Below are positions 51,140 to 61,841 of a stretch of 64,000 bases of DNA, piece after piece. The first letter of the stretch is position 1, and each line of letters opens with the position of its first letter. The notes beneath the pieces were generated by a model. That model was not told where the DNA came from. It was given only the letters and a program-made list of their open reading frames with translations, and made no database searches. The stretch comes from Zeimonas sp046347945 (GTDB lineage: Bacteria; Pseudomonadota; Gammaproteobacteria; Burkholderiales; Burkholderiaceae_E). The stretch is taken from the NCBI GenBank assembly GCA_046347945.1, contig JAXMFB010000003.1, positions 248,001-312,000 of the forward strand, in the 5' to 3' direction. Made by a program: the position numbers and the translations under genes.

Positions 51140-52147
51140 ATGAGTCAGATCCCCGCAACGATGGAATTCGTCGATCACGGCGACGGCGGGCCGCCTTCGG
51201 TCCTGCGCGCAGGCCGGATGCCGGTGCCGGTGCCGGCGGCCGGCGAGGTACTGATCCGCGTCGCGTGGGCGGGCGTCAACCGCCCCGACGTGGCGCAGCG
51301 ACAGGGCCGCTACCCGCCGCCGCCGGGCGCCTCGCGCGTGATCGGGCTCGAGGTGTCGGGTCACGTGGTCGCGGTGGGCGAGGGCGTTGTCGAGCCGCAG
51401 ATCGGCGATGCGGTCTGCGCGCTCACCAACGGCGGCGGCTACGCGCAGTACGCGGTGGCCCCCGCCGGCCAGGTGCTGCCGGTGCCGCAGGGGCTGTCGT
51501 TGCTGCAGGCGGCGGCCCTGCCCGAGAACTTCTTCACCGTCTGGACCAACGTGTTCGAGCGCGGCCGGCTGGTGGCGGGCGAGTCGTTCCTGGTCCACGG
51601 CGGCTCGTCCGGCATCGGCCTCACCGCGATCCAGCTCGCGCGCGCCCGCGGCGCGACCGTCTACACGACGGTGGGCGGCCCCGAGAAGGCGGCGGTGTGC
51701 GAGCGGCTCGGCGCCAGCGTGGCGATCGACTACCGGCGCGAGGATTTCGTCGAGCGCATCGCGGCGCTCACCGGCAGGCGCGGCGTCGACCTGATCCTCG
51801 ACATGGTCGGAGGCGACTACGTCGCGCGCAACTTCAAGGCGCTGGCGATCGAGGGCCGGCTGGTGCAGATCGCGTTCCTCAACGGCCCGAAGGCCGAGAT
51901 CGACTGCACGCCGCTGATGGTCAAGCGGTTGACCTGGACCGGCTCGACGCTGCGGCCGCGCAGCGCGGACGACAAGGCGCAGATCGCCCGGCGGCTTCGC
52001 GAGCACGCCTGGCCGCTACTCGCCTCGGGCCAGGTGCAGCCGGTGATCCACGAGACCTTCGAACTCGCCGACGCGGCGCGCGCGCACGAGCTGATGGAGT
52101 CGTCGCGGCACATCGGCAAGATCATGCTGCGCGCGGCCGGAGAATAG
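51140..52147 (+). CDS. NAD(P)H quinone oxidoreductase (zinc-independent MDR family)
   Basis: 335-residue medium-chain dehydrogenase/reductase of the PIG3/QOR type. Features are GVNRPDVAQRQGRYPPPPGASRVIGLEVSG, the nucleotide-binding loop LVHGGSSGIGLTAIQLA and GRLVQIAFLNG, with no zinc-binding cysteines. It probably reduces quinones or enones with NADPH. ATG 51140 follows a GGGTCAAGTC sequence. It is transcribed alone, divergent from the RidA-like gene and convergent with rodA. Confidence 0.9.
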   Translation: MSQIPATMEFVDHGDGGPPSVLRAGRMPVPVPAAGEVLIRVAWAGVNRPDVAQRQGRYPPPPGASRVIGLEVSGHVVAVGEGVVEPQIGDAVCALTNGGGYAQYAVAPAGQVLPVPQGLSLLQAAALPENFFTVWTNVFERGRLVAGESFLVHGGSSGIGLTAIQLARARGATVYTTVGGPEKAAVCERLGASVAIDYRREDFVERIAALTGRRGVDLILDMVGGDYVARNFKALAIEGRLVQIAFLNGPKAEIDCTPLMVKRLTWTGSTLRPRSADDKAQIARRLREHAWPLLASGQVQPVIHETFELADAARAHELMESSRHIGKIMLRAAGE

Positions 52148-52151
52148 CCGC

Positions 52152-52179
52152 GCGGCCCGGGCCGGGCGGTGCGGGCCGC
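52152..52179 (+). terminator. Stem-loop after the quinone oxidoreductase gene
   Basis: Arms GCGGCCCG (52152-52159) and CGGGCCGC (52172-52179) with a 12-nt loop, starting 5 nt after the stop. It lies in the 75-bp gap between convergent genes and may act on both sides. It lacks a T-tract, so strength is uncertain. Confidence 0.35.
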
Positions 52180-52222
52180 CGCGGCTCGTGCGCCGCCGCG
52201 CGCCCTTCGCGGGCTTCCCTCG

Positions 52223-53335
52223 TCAGGTCTGGACCAGCTTGCGCTGCCGGCTGATCGCCATCAGCAGCCCGGCACCGAGCCCGAGCGTGACCATCGCGGT
52301 GCCGCCGTACGACATCAGCGGCAGCGGCACGCCCACCACCGGCAGGATGCCCGACACCATGCCGATGTTGACGAACGCATAGGTGAAGAAGATCAGCGTG
52401 ATCGACCCCGCGAGCAGCCGGGCGAAGATGTTCGCGCCGTTGGCGGCGATCACCAGGCCGCGGCCGATCAGCAGCAGGTAGACCACCAGCAGCACGAGAT
52501 TGCCGACCAGGCCGAACTCCTCGGAGAACACCGCGAAGACGAAGTCGGTGGTGCGCTCGGGGATGAAATCGAGGTGCGACTGCGTGCCCGCGGTCCAGCC
52601 CTTGCCCCAGATGCCCCCCGAGCCGACCGCGATGGTCGACTGGATCACGTGGAATCCCTTGCCCAACGGATCCGACGAGGGGTCGATCATCATCAGGATC
52701 CGGTGCTGCTGGTAGTCGTGCATGACCGACCACAACACCGGCAGCGCGGCGATGCCTGCGACGATGCCGCCGGCGATCACCTTCCAGCTCAGTCCCGCGA
52801 AGAAGATCGCGTAGAGGCCGGCGGCCGACACGAGCAGCGCGGTACCCAGGTCGGGCTGGCGTGCGATCAGCCACACCGGAAGCGCGAGCAGCACCCCGGC
52901 GATGACGAAATCGGCCCAGCCGCGCGCGCCCTCGCGCCGCTGGAAGTACCACGCGAGCATCAGCGGCATCGCGATCTTCATCAGCTCGGACGGCTGGATG
53001 CGCGTGACGCCGAGGTCGAGCCAGCGCCGCGCGCCCTTCGAGATGTCGCCGAACAGGGCCACCGCGACCAGCAGCACCAGTCCGGCCAGGTAGACCGGCA
53101 CCGCCGAGCGCTGCACCCACTGCAGCGGCAGGCTCGCGGCGACCCACATGATCACGAATGCGATCAGCAGGTTGCGGCCGTGGTCCTGCAGCCGCCCGCT
53201 GTAGTCGATGCCCGCCGAGTACATGGTCACGAGGCTCAGCGCGACCAGCAGCGCGAGCGCGAACAGCAGCGGCGCGTCGAACACGAGCACGTGCGGGCGC
53301 ATGCGCTGCCACAGCGACGGCCGCTCGTGGATCAT
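52223..53335 (-). CDS. rodA: Rod-shape peptidoglycan glycosyltransferase RodA
   Basis: 370-residue SEDS-family polytopic membrane protein with about ten helices that polymerises glycan strands for cell elongation, working with PBP2. Typical segments are KGARRWLDLGVTRIQPSELMKIAMP, the catalytic-region ARQPDLGTALLV, HLDFIPERTTDFVFAVFSEEFGL and SYGGTAMVTLGLGAGLLM. Its ATG overlaps the mrdA stop by 4 nt (ATGA). It is the last gene of the mreBCD-mrdA-rodA operon and ends facing the oxidoreductase gene. Confidence 0.96.
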   Translation of the reverse strand: MIHERPSLWQRMRPHVLVFDAPLLFALALLVALSLVTMYSAGIDYSGRLQDHGRNLLIAFVIMWVAASLPLQWVQRSAVPVYLAGLVLLVAVALFGDISKGARRWLDLGVTRIQPSELMKIAMPLMLAWYFQRREGARGWADFVIAGVLLALPVWLIARQPDLGTALLVSAAGLYAIFFAGLSWKVIAGGIVAGIAALPVLWSVMHDYQQHRILMMIDPSSDPLGKGFHVIQSTIAVGSGGIWGKGWTAGTQSHLDFIPERTTDFVFAVFSEEFGLVGNLVLLVVYLLLIGRGLVIAANGANIFARLLAGSITLIFFTYAFVNIGMVSGILPVVGVPLPLMSYGGTAMVTLGLGAGLLMAISRQRKLVQT

Positions 53336-55278
53336 CGCTTCGGCTCCGGTTCGGTGACCTGCTCGGGCTCGACGCTCTCGGGCACGTCGCGCAACTCGGC
53401 CTCGTCGAGCAGCTTCGGCAGGAGGTCTTCGCGCACGTCCTTCGGCAGCCTGCCGAGCAGGTGGAAGTCGAACAGCTTGCGCGCGATCGGCGCCGCGGCC
53501 TGCGCGCCGAAGCCCCCGTTCTCGACGATCAGCGCAACCGCGATCTTCGGGTTCTCGACCGGCGCGAAGGCCACGAACAGCGAGTGGTCGCGATGGCGCT
53601 CGGCGATGCGCTTCGCGTCGTAGCGCTCGCCCTGCTTGATGCCGACCACCTGCGCGGTGCCGGTCTTGCCCGCCGCGACGTACTCGGCATTGGCGAACGC
53701 GATGCGCCCGGTGCCGAAGCGGTTGACGTCGACCATCGCGCCCTTGACCAGGTCGAGGTACTCGCGCTTGAGCGGTATCCGGTAGCTCTCGGTGGGCACG
53801 GTGCGCTGGCGCGCGTGCGAGACAGGGTCCTCGATCGTCTGGACCACGTGCGGCTTCATCACGATGCCGTCGTTGGCGAGCGTCGCCGTCGCGTGCGCCA
53901 GTTGCAGCATCGTGAACGCGTTGTAGCCCTGGCCGATCCCGATCGAAGGCGTCTCGCCGGGGAACCACTTCTGCTTGAACCGCTTGAGCTTCCACTGCGA
54001 GGAGGGCAGGACGCCGGTGCTCTCGTGCTCGAGGTCGATGCCGGTGAGCTGGCCGAATCCCCACGGTTTCATGAAGTCGTGTATCCGGTCGACGCCCATG
54101 TCGTAGGCGACCCTGTAGTAATAGGTGTCGCTCGAGACGACGATCGACTTGCGCAGGTCGACGATCCCGTTGCCCGACGGCCTGGAGTCGCGAAAGCGGT
54201 GGTTGCCCAGCTGGAAATAGCCGGGGTCCGAGATCGTGTCCTGCGGCGTTCGCGTGCCGGACGTCAGCGCCGCCAGCGCCATGAACGGCTTGTAGGTCGA
54301 GCCCGGCGGGTAGGCGCCGCGAAGCGGCCGGTTCAGCAGCGGCTTGTCCGGGTCCTCGTTGAGCGCTGCCCAGGTCTGCGAATCGATGCCGTCGACGAAC
54401 AGGTTGGGATCGAACGAGGGGCGCGAGACCATCGCCAGCACGTCGCCGGTCATCGGCTCGATCGCGACCAGCGCGCCGCGCCGGTCGCCGTAGAGCTCCT
54501 CGGCGAGTTTCTGCAGCCGGATGTCGATCGACAACACCAGGTTCGAGCCGGGCACCGGGGGCTTGCGCGACAGCGTGCGCACGATGCGCCCGCCGGCCGA
54601 CACCTCGACCTCCTCGGCGCCGACCTGCCCGTGCAGCATCGACTCGTACGACGCCTCGACGCCGACCTTCCCGATGTGGGTCGACCCCGCGTAGCTCGAC
54701 AGCAGTTCCTGCTCCTCGAGCCGGCGCTTGTCTTCCGGCGAGATGCGCCCGATGTGCCCGATCACGTGCGCGGCGGTTTCGCCGAGCGGGTAGTTGCGGA
54801 ACAGCCGCGCGCGGATCTCCACGCCGGGGAAGCGGAAGCGGTTGACCGCGAGGCGCGCGACCTCCTCGTCGGTGAGGCGCACCTTCAGCGGCACGCTGTC
54901 GGAACTGCGCGAATCCTCGAGCAACCGGCGGAAGCGCTGACGGTCGCGCGCGGTGATCTCGACGATGCCCGACAGCGCCGTGATCGTGTCGTCGAGCCGG
55001 GCCACGCGCTTCGGCGAGATCTCGAGCGTGTACGACGAGACGTTCTCGGCCAGCAGCACCCCGTTGCGGTCGAAGATCAGGCCGCGCGCCGGGGGAGCGG
55101 GAACCAGCGCGATGCGGTTCTCCTCGGCCTGCGCGTGGAAGTCCTCGTAGCGGTAGACCTGCAGGTAGACGAAGCGCGCGACCAGGATGCCGAAGCAGAC
55201 CAGCACCAGCCCCATCGCGATCGCCAGCCTCAGCCGGAGCTGGTAGAGGTCGCGCTCGGTGTCGCGGACTTCGAGCAT
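53332..55278 (-). CDS. mrdA: Penicillin-binding protein 2 (elongasome transpeptidase)
   Basis: 648-residue class B PBP. A short cytoplasmic N-terminus is followed by one membrane helix (about 18-38), the dimerisation/pedestal region beginning PPARGLIFDRNG, and the transpeptidase domain with Ser327 in GSTYKPF, the SSD triad (382-384, the usual PBP2 form of SxN) and KTGTAQ. The C-terminal tail is acidic and unstructured. It crosslinks peptidoglycan in the periplasm with RodA as the glycosyltransferase partner. It lies 12 nt after mreD. Confidence 0.96.
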   Translation of the reverse strand: MLEVRDTERDLYQLRLRLAIAMGLVLVCFGILVARFVYLQVYRYEDFHAQAEENRIALVPAPPARGLIFDRNGVLLAENVSSYTLEISPKRVARLDDTITALSGIVEITARDRQRFRRLLEDSRSSDSVPLKVRLTDEEVARLAVNRFRFPGVEIRARLFRNYPLGETAAHVIGHIGRISPEDKRRLEEQELLSSYAGSTHIGKVGVEASYESMLHGQVGAEEVEVSAGGRIVRTLSRKPPVPGSNLVLSIDIRLQKLAEELYGDRRGALVAIEPMTGDVLAMVSRPSFDPNLFVDGIDSQTWAALNEDPDKPLLNRPLRGAYPPGSTYKPFMALAALTSGTRTPQDTISDPGYFQLGNHRFRDSRPSGNGIVDLRKSIVVSSDTYYYRVAYDMGVDRIHDFMKPWGFGQLTGIDLEHESTGVLPSSQWKLKRFKQKWFPGETPSIGIGQGYNAFTMLQLAHATATLANDGIVMKPHVVQTIEDPVSHARQRTVPTESYRIPLKREYLDLVKGAMVDVNRFGTGRIAFANAEYVAAGKTGTAQVVGIKQGERYDAKRIAERHRDHSLFVAFAPVENPKIAVALIVENGGFGAQAAAPIARKLFDFHLLGRLPKDVREDLLPKLLDEAELRDVPESVEPEQVTEPEPKR

Positions 55279-55290
55279 GTTGCAGCCGCG

Positions 55291-55806
55291 TCAGATCGGT
55301 CGGTTTTCGTCGCGGTCGATCGCGCGCCGCTGCGGCGCCAGCAGCAGCCAGTGCGCCAGCGGCCACAACAGCGTGCAGCTGAAGCTCTGCAGGAACCAGG
55401 TCCAGCCGGGAAACGCGCCGCCAATGGCCATGCGCACGATCAGGAGCACCAGTTGAGTCAGGAGAAAAAGCGGCAGTACGTGTGCCATCTGGCCCGCGAG
55501 GTGGAACCACGGCACCCGCCGGTGCATGCTCAGCGCGCCGTACGAGAGCAGCGTGTAGGCCAGTGCGTGCTCGCCGAGCAGCGCCGCGTCGTGCACGTCC
55601 ATCAGCAGCCCGAACAGGAACGCGATGCCGATGCCGACCATTCTCGGTTGATGGATGTTCCAGAATACCAGCACCAGCGCGAGGAAGTCGGGTACGCCGG
55701 TCGCGTGCCCCCACGGCAGCACGTTCAGCAGGAACGCGGAGGCGATCGTGAACGTGATGAACGCCCGGTTCGCGGGCAGCAGCAGGTAGTGCGGACGCAT
55801 CTGCAT
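55291..55806 (-). CDS. mreD: Rod shape-determining protein MreD
   Basis: 171-residue inner-membrane protein with about five or six helices. The family stretch LVLVFWNIHQPRMVGIGIAFLFGLLMDVHDAALLGEHAL and the downstream LAHWLLLAPQRR are typical. It connects MreB/MreC to the cell-wall synthesis complex. Two in-frame ATGs at 55806 and 55800 are possible; the first is used. It is 4 nt after mreC, within the rod-shape operon. Confidence 0.93.
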   Translation of the reverse strand: MQMRPHYLLLPANRAFITFTIASAFLLNVLPWGHATGVPDFLALVLVFWNIHQPRMVGIGIAFLFGLLMDVHDAALLGEHALAYTLLSYGALSMHRRVPWFHLAGQMAHVLPLFLLTQLVLLIVRMAIGGAFPGWTWFLQSFSCTLLWPLAHWLLLAPQRRAIDRDENRPI

Positions 55807-55810
55807 CGCG

Positions 55811-56707
55811 TCAGTCCCCGCGGCGACGCCGTCGCGACTCGGCCGCCGGCTCCTCGGGCGGCAACGCCGGCTGCGACTGCGGCTCCGCCAGCAGGATCAG
55901 CAGCAGCTTGGTGCGCTCGGCGTGCGCTGCCGGCTCGACGAGCACTCTCACGAACGTCGACGAGCCGGTCTCGACCGCCCGCACCGTGCCTACCGGCAGG
56001 CCGGCCGGGAACAGGCCGTCGAGGCCCGAGGTGACCAGCACATCGCCCTCGCGCACGTCGGCGTTGGTGCGCAGGTAGCGCAATTCGATGGTGCCGTCCG
56101 GCGAGCCGCCGAACGCGACCGAGCGCTCGCCCGTGCGGCGGATCTCGACCGGGATCGTCGACCTGCGGTCGGTGACCAGGGTGACCTCGCTCGACAGCGG
56201 GTAGACCCGCGTGACCTGGCCGACGATGCCCGACGCGTCGATCACCGGCTGCCCGGCGGTCACGCCGTTCTGCTGCCCCTTGTCGAGCACGAGCTTGCGC
56301 GAGAACGCGTCGCGGGCGTCGTAGAGCACCTCGGCGACCGTCGAGCGGATCGCCGTGCGCTCGCGCATCGCGAGCAACTGGCGCAGCTGCTGGTTCTCGG
56401 CCACCAGCTGTTCGGTCTGCAGCAGCGCATTGGCGTTGGCGGTCTCGAGCCGGCGCAGCTCGGCGTTCTCGGCGCGCAGCCGGTTGACGTCGGCCAGGTA
56501 TTCGGCGCCGAGGTCGAGCAGGTCGCGCGGCACCAGCAGCGTCCGCTGCACCGGATAGAGCACGGTCGCGATGCCCTCGCGCAGGCGCCCCAGCACCTCG
56601 AGCCTCGAATCGACGACGAGCAGCGCGATCGCGAACAGCGAGAAGAACACCAGCCGGGCGTTTGCGGACGGACCTTGCTTGAAGAACGGCGGCGGGCTGC
56701 GGTCCAC
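55811..56707 (-). CDS. mreC: Rod shape-determining protein MreC
   Basis: 298-residue bitopic protein. A membrane helix near residues 18-35 is followed by a coiled coil (DVNRLRAENAELRRLETANANALLQTEQLVAENQQLRQLL) and the double beta-barrel periplasmic domain with VLDKGQQNGVTAGQPVIDASGIVGQV and LRYLRTNADVREGDVLVTSG. The C-terminal about 20 residues are Glu/Arg-rich. It scaffolds the elongasome outside the membrane. The start is GTG at 56707. It sits 44 nt after mreB. Confidence 0.94.
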   Translation of the reverse strand: MDRSPPPFFKQGPSANARLVFFSLFAIALLVVDSRLEVLGRLREGIATVLYPVQRTLLVPRDLLDLGAEYLADVNRLRAENAELRRLETANANALLQTEQLVAENQQLRQLLAMRERTAIRSTVAEVLYDARDAFSRKLVLDKGQQNGVTAGQPVIDASGIVGQVTRVYPLSSEVTLVTDRRSTIPVEIRRTGERSVAFGGSPDGTIELRYLRTNADVREGDVLVTSGLDGLFPAGLPVGTVRAVETGSSTFVRVLVEPAAHAERTKLLLILLAEPQSQPALPPEEPAAESRRRRRGD

Positions 56708-56751
56708 TCCGGAAGGGCCTCGCGGACGCGGCTAGGACCTGCGGGCAGGCC

Positions 56752-57795
56752 CTACTCGCTGGTGAAGATGGTGCCGAGCTTTTCCATGCGCTCGAGCGCC
56801 ATGCCGCATCCGCGCACGACGCAGGTCAGCGGGTCCTCGGCGACCAGCACCGGAAGGCCGGATTCCTCGATCAGCAAGCGGTCGAGGTCGCGCAGCAGCG
56901 CGCCGCCGCCGGTGAGCATGATGCCGCGTTCGGTGATGTCGGCACCGAGCTCGGGCGGCGTCTGCTCGAGGCCGATCTTCACGGCCGACACGATCTGGTT
57001 CAGCGGATCGGTCAGCGCCTCGAGGATCTCGTTCGAGGTGATCGTGAAGCTGCGCGGGATTCCCTCGGACAGGTTGCGGCCCTTGACTTCCATTTCGCGG
57101 ATCTCGGAGCCCGGGAACGCTGAGCCGATCTGGGTCTTGATCGCCTCGGCGGTGGGCTCGCCGATCAGCATGCCGTAGTTGCGGCGGATGTAGTTGATGA
57201 TCGCCTCGTCGAACTTGTCGCCGCCGACGCGCACCGAGCCCTTGTAGACCATGCCGCCGAGCGAGATCACGCCGACCTCGGTGGTGCCGCCGCCGACGTC
57301 GACGACCATCGAGCCGGCAGGCTCGGACACCGGAAGTCCGGCGCCGATCGCGGCGGCCATCGGCTCCTCGATCAGGAACACCTGCGAGGCGCCGGCGCCG
57401 AGCGCCGATTCGCGGATCGCACGGCGCTCGACCTGGGTCGACCCGCAGGGCACGCAGATGATGATGCGGGGGCTCGGCGAGAACAGCCGCGACTCGTGCA
57501 CCATCTTGATGAACTGCTTGAGCATCTGCTCGGTGACGGTGAAGTCGGCAATCACGCCGTCCTTCATCGGGCGGATCGCCTCGATGTTGCCCGGCACCCG
57601 CCCCAGCATCTGCTTGGCTTCCGAGCCGACCGCGGCGATCGTGCGCTTGCCGTTCGGCCCGCCTTCCTGCCTGATCGCGACGACCGAGGGCTCGTTGAGC
57701 ACGATGCCCTTGCCGCGCACGTAGATCAGCGTGTTGGCCGTGCCGAGGTCGATCGCGAGGTCGGTGGAGAAATATTTGCGCAAGAACCCGAGCAT
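56752..57795 (-). CDS. mreB: Rod shape-determining actin homologue MreB
   Basis: 347-residue bacterial actin that forms membrane-associated filaments directing lateral wall growth. Nucleotide-binding motifs are DLGTANTLIYVRGKG (phosphate 1) and VVDVGGGTTEVGVISLGG (phosphate 2), with the adenosine motif MLTGGGALLRDLD. The short N-terminal LGFLRKYFSTDLAID can form the membrane-binding helix. It is the first gene of the rod-shape operon and is divergent from gatC across a 234-bp control region. Confidence 0.97.
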   Translation of the reverse strand: MLGFLRKYFSTDLAIDLGTANTLIYVRGKGIVLNEPSVVAIRQEGGPNGKRTIAAVGSEAKQMLGRVPGNIEAIRPMKDGVIADFTVTEQMLKQFIKMVHESRLFSPSPRIIICVPCGSTQVERRAIRESALGAGASQVFLIEEPMAAAIGAGLPVSEPAGSMVVDVGGGTTEVGVISLGGMVYKGSVRVGGDKFDEAIINYIRRNYGMLIGEPTAEAIKTQIGSAFPGSEIREMEVKGRNLSEGIPRSFTITSNEILEALTDPLNQIVSAVKIGLEQTPPELGADITERGIMLTGGGALLRDLDRLLIEESGLPVLVAEDPLTCVVRGCGMALERMEKLGTIFTSE

Positions 57796-58029
57796 TTCGC
57801 TTCCGTGCAGTGTCGAAGGTTTCGCTCGTACGCGGCGAACGATCGTGCCGTCTCCTTGGCGAGCCTGGGTGCGACGGCCGTCCTGCTGCAGCGCAAAAGA
57901 CTTCTAAATTGGCGTTGAATGATACCGTATAATTCCTTGCAAACACGGCGGTTTTCTCCTGACCTCCGCCGTCGGTACGGGCCCCGCGCCACGCGGTCGC
58001 CGCCCCGACCTCACCGCCACCGACGACCC
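57796..58029. promoter_or_regulatory. Divergent control region mreB/gatC
   Basis: This 234-bp gap contains no gene. An AT-rich patch at 57900-57945 has a consensus -10 TATAAT on the plus strand (57928-57933), preceded at 17 nt by the poor -35 TAAATT. It would start gatC transcription near 57940 and give a roughly 90-nt leader. On the opposite strand TATCAT (57924-57919) could be an mreB -10, but no well-spaced -35 was found. Confidence 0.5.
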
Positions 58030-58317
58030 ATGTCCCTCACCCTCGACGACGTCAAGCGCATCGCGATGCTCGCCCGCATCGGGCTGACCGACGGTGAGGC
58101 CGAGCGCACGCTGGCGCAGCTCGACGCCGTGTTCCACCTGATCGAGCGGCTGCAGGCGGTCGACACCCGGGGCGTCGAGCCGATGACGCACCCCGGCGAC
58201 ATGAGCCTGCGGCTGCGCGCCGACATCGTCGACGAGCCGCAGCGGCGCGACGACTACCAGGCGGCGGCGCCGAGCGTCGAGCGCGGGCTGTACCTGGTGC
58301 CGCGGGTGATCGAGTGA
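58030..58317 (+). CDS. gatC: Asp-tRNA(Asn)/Glu-tRNA(Gln) amidotransferase subunit GatC
   Basis: 95-residue small subunit that wraps around GatA and joins it to GatB. The family pattern is clear: LTLDDVKRIAMLARIGLTDGEAERTLAQLDAVFHLIERLQAVDTRGVEPMTHP and the C-terminal VERGLYLVPRVIE. ATG 58030 gives the standard N-terminus. Its stop overlaps the GTG start of gatA (GTGA). The complex makes Gln-tRNA(Gln) and/or Asn-tRNA(Asn) by transamidation. Confidence 0.95.
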   Translation: MSLTLDDVKRIAMLARIGLTDGEAERTLAQLDAVFHLIERLQAVDTRGVEPMTHPGDMSLRLRADIVDEPQRRDDYQAAAPSVERGLYLVPRVIE

Positions 58318-59789
58318 GCGCCCCGGGGGCAACGAGCGCCACGAACGGCTCGCCCGATTCGCTGCGGGCGCTGGGTGCGCTGCTCGAGCGTGGCGAGGCC
58401 TCCGCGCTCGAGCTGGCCGATGATCGGCTGGCGCGCATCGCGGCCAGCGACCTCAACGCGTTCATCGACGTGCAGCCCGAGCTCACCCGGGCGCAGGCGC
58501 GCGAGGCCGATGCCCGCCGGTCGCGCGGCGAGCGCGGCGCGCTGCTCGGCGTGCCGATCGCGCACAAGGACATCTTCGTCACGCGCGGCTGGCGCTCGAC
58601 GGCGGGCTCGAAGATGCTCGAGCGCTACGTGAGCCCGTTCGACGCGACGGTGGTCGAGCGGCTGGCCGCTGCCGGCGCGGTGTGCCTCGGCAAGACCAAC
58701 TGCGACGAGTTCGCGATGGGCGGCTCGAACGAGCACTCGCATTTCGGGCCGGTGTGCAATCCCTGGGATCGCGCGGCGATCCCGGGCGGATCGTCGGGCG
58801 GCTCGGCGGCGGCCGTCGCGGCCGGGCTGGTGCCGGTGGCTACCGGCACCGACACCGGAGGCTCGATCCGGCAGCCCGCCGCGATGTGCGGCGTCACCGG
58901 GATCAAGCCCACCTACGGCCGCGTGTCGCGCCACGGGATGATCGCCTTCGCGTCGAGCCTCGACCAGGGCGGCGTCATCGCAGGCAGCGCGGAAGACTGC
59001 GCGACGGTGCTGGGAGCGATGGCCGGATTCGACCGTCGCGACTCGACCAGCGCCGATCGTCCCGACGAGGACTTCACGCGCGAACTCGAGCGCCCGATCG
59101 AGGGCCTGCGCATCGGCGTGCCCCGCGAATTCTTCGGCGAGGGGCTGGCGTCCGACGTGCGCGCCGCGGTCGAGGCGGCGCTCGAGCAGTACCGCCGCCT
59201 CGGCGCCGTGCTGGTCGACGTCTCGCTGCCGCAGACCGAGCTGGCCATCCCGGCCTACTACGTGATCGCCCCGGCCGAGGCCTCGAGCAACCTGAGCCGC
59301 TTCGACGGCGTACGCTACGGCCACCGCGCGGCGCAGTACTCCGACCTGCGCGACATGTACTGCCGCACGCGGGCGGAAGGCTTCGGCGACGAAGTGAAGC
59401 GGCGCGTGCTGGTGGGCACCTACGTGCTTTCGCACGGCTACTACGACGCGTACTACCTGCAGGCGCAGAAGCTGCGTCGCCTGATCGCCGACGACTTCCG
59501 CCGCGCGTTCGAATCGGTGGACCTGATCGCCGGGCCGGTGTCGCCGACCGTGGCCTGGGACATCGGCGCGATCGTCGACGATCCGGTCGCGAACTACCTT
59601 GCCGACATCTACACGCTGCCGGCCTCGCTCGCCGGCCTGCCGGGCATGTCGGTGCCCGCGGGCTGCGGCCAGGGCGGGCGCCCGGTGGGCCTGCAACTGA
59701 TCGGCCGCTGGTTCGACGAGGTGCGCGTGCTCAACGCCGCGCATCGGTTCCAGCAAAGCACCGACTGGCACCTGCGGAGGCCGGCATGA
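58314..59789 (+). CDS. gatA: Asp-tRNA(Asn)/Glu-tRNA(Gln) amidotransferase subunit GatA
   Basis: 491-residue amidase-signature enzyme that releases ammonia from glutamine for transamidation. The Ser-cisSer-Lys triad is present as Lys85 (PIAHKD), Ser160 (PGGSSGGS) and Ser184 (TDTGGS), with the same spacing as in characterised GatA. It starts with GTG overlapping the gatC stop by 4 nt and ends with ATGA overlapping the embedded lipoprotein gene. Confidence 0.97.
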   Translation: MSAPGATSATNGSPDSLRALGALLERGEASALELADDRLARIAASDLNAFIDVQPELTRAQAREADARRSRGERGALLGVPIAHKDIFVTRGWRSTAGSKMLERYVSPFDATVVERLAAAGAVCLGKTNCDEFAMGGSNEHSHFGPVCNPWDRAAIPGGSSGGSAAAVAAGLVPVATGTDTGGSIRQPAAMCGVTGIKPTYGRVSRHGMIAFASSLDQGGVIAGSAEDCATVLGAMAGFDRRDSTSADRPDEDFTRELERPIEGLRIGVPREFFGEGLASDVRAAVEAALEQYRRLGAVLVDVSLPQTELAIPAYYVIAPAEASSNLSRFDGVRYGHRAAQYSDLRDMYCRTRAEGFGDEVKRRVLVGTYVLSHGYYDAYYLQAQKLRRLIADDFRRAFESVDLIAGPVSPTVAWDIGAIVDDPVANYLADIYTLPASLAGLPGMSVPAGCGQGGRPVGLQLIGRWFDEVRVLNAAHRFQQSTDWHLRRPA

Positions 59790-60289
59790 ACGCAACACGA
59801 CTGTCGCGCCCCGCGCTGCTGGCGCTGCTCGCGGTGCTGGGCGCCTGCGGCGTGCTGCCGCCGGCGGCGCCGCCGGCGGGACCGGCCCCGGCGCCCGGGG
59901 CACGGCCGGTCCCGTCGCGGCCCGCGCCGATCGCCGACCGGCCGATCGACCTCGACGGCTACTGCAACGAGACCGAGGACGACGGCTTCCACGAGAACGC
60001 GCGGCTCGTCGTGCGCGCCAACCAGGTGCAGGCGATGACCTGGCAGATGAGAATCGGCAAGCGCGGCAGCTGCAGCTTCGATCTCGGCTCGTTCCGCCAG
60101 ACCCGGAGCCGCCCGCACGTCGAGCTCGTCGAGCGCGACGGCAGCGGCTGTAAGGTGATGATCTGGCAGGATCCCCGGCGGATCACGATGGGGCACGCCG
60201 GCTGCGAGCAGCACTGCACGCCGGGCGTCTACGACAAGGCCTGGCCGGTGATGTTCGAGCCCGCGACCGGCCGCTGCGCGCGGCCCTGA
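59786..60289 (+). CDS. Putative lipoprotein encoded between gatA and gatB
   Basis: 167-residue predicted lipoprotein of unknown function. The signal peptide ends in the lipobox LGAC with Cys21, followed by a Pro/Ala-rich spacer (about 25-48) and a domain with five further cysteines (YCNETEDD, GSCSFDLGSF, GSGCKVMIW, AGCEQHCTPG, GRCARP) that could form disulfides in the periplasm. Its ATG overlaps the gatA stop (ATGA), so it is translated by coupling with the amidotransferase operon although its product is extracytoplasmic. I do not recognise a characterised family. Confidence 0.82.
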   Translation: MNATRLSRPALLALLAVLGACGVLPPAAPPAGPAPAPGARPVPSRPAPIADRPIDLDGYCNETEDDGFHENARLVVRANQVQAMTWQMRIGKRGSCSFDLGSFRQTRSRPHVELVERDGSGCKVMIWQDPRRITMGHAGCEQHCTPGVYDKAWPVMFEPATGRCARP

Positions 60290-60323
60290 CGCGCGGCACC
60301 CGAGCGAGACAGGCACGACCGGC

Positions 60324-61832
<1,509 letters not shown>

Positions 61833-61841
61833 GGGCGCGCG

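Noticed and set aside
53332..55278. SSD instead of SxN in the penicillin-binding protein
   Set aside because: An Asp at this place is usual in PBP2-type elongation enzymes and is not a defect.
57900..57945. A complete mreB promoter with TTGCAA as the -35
   Set aside because: The spacing to TATCAT is only 12 nt, too short for sigma70. Left as an unresolved promoter.
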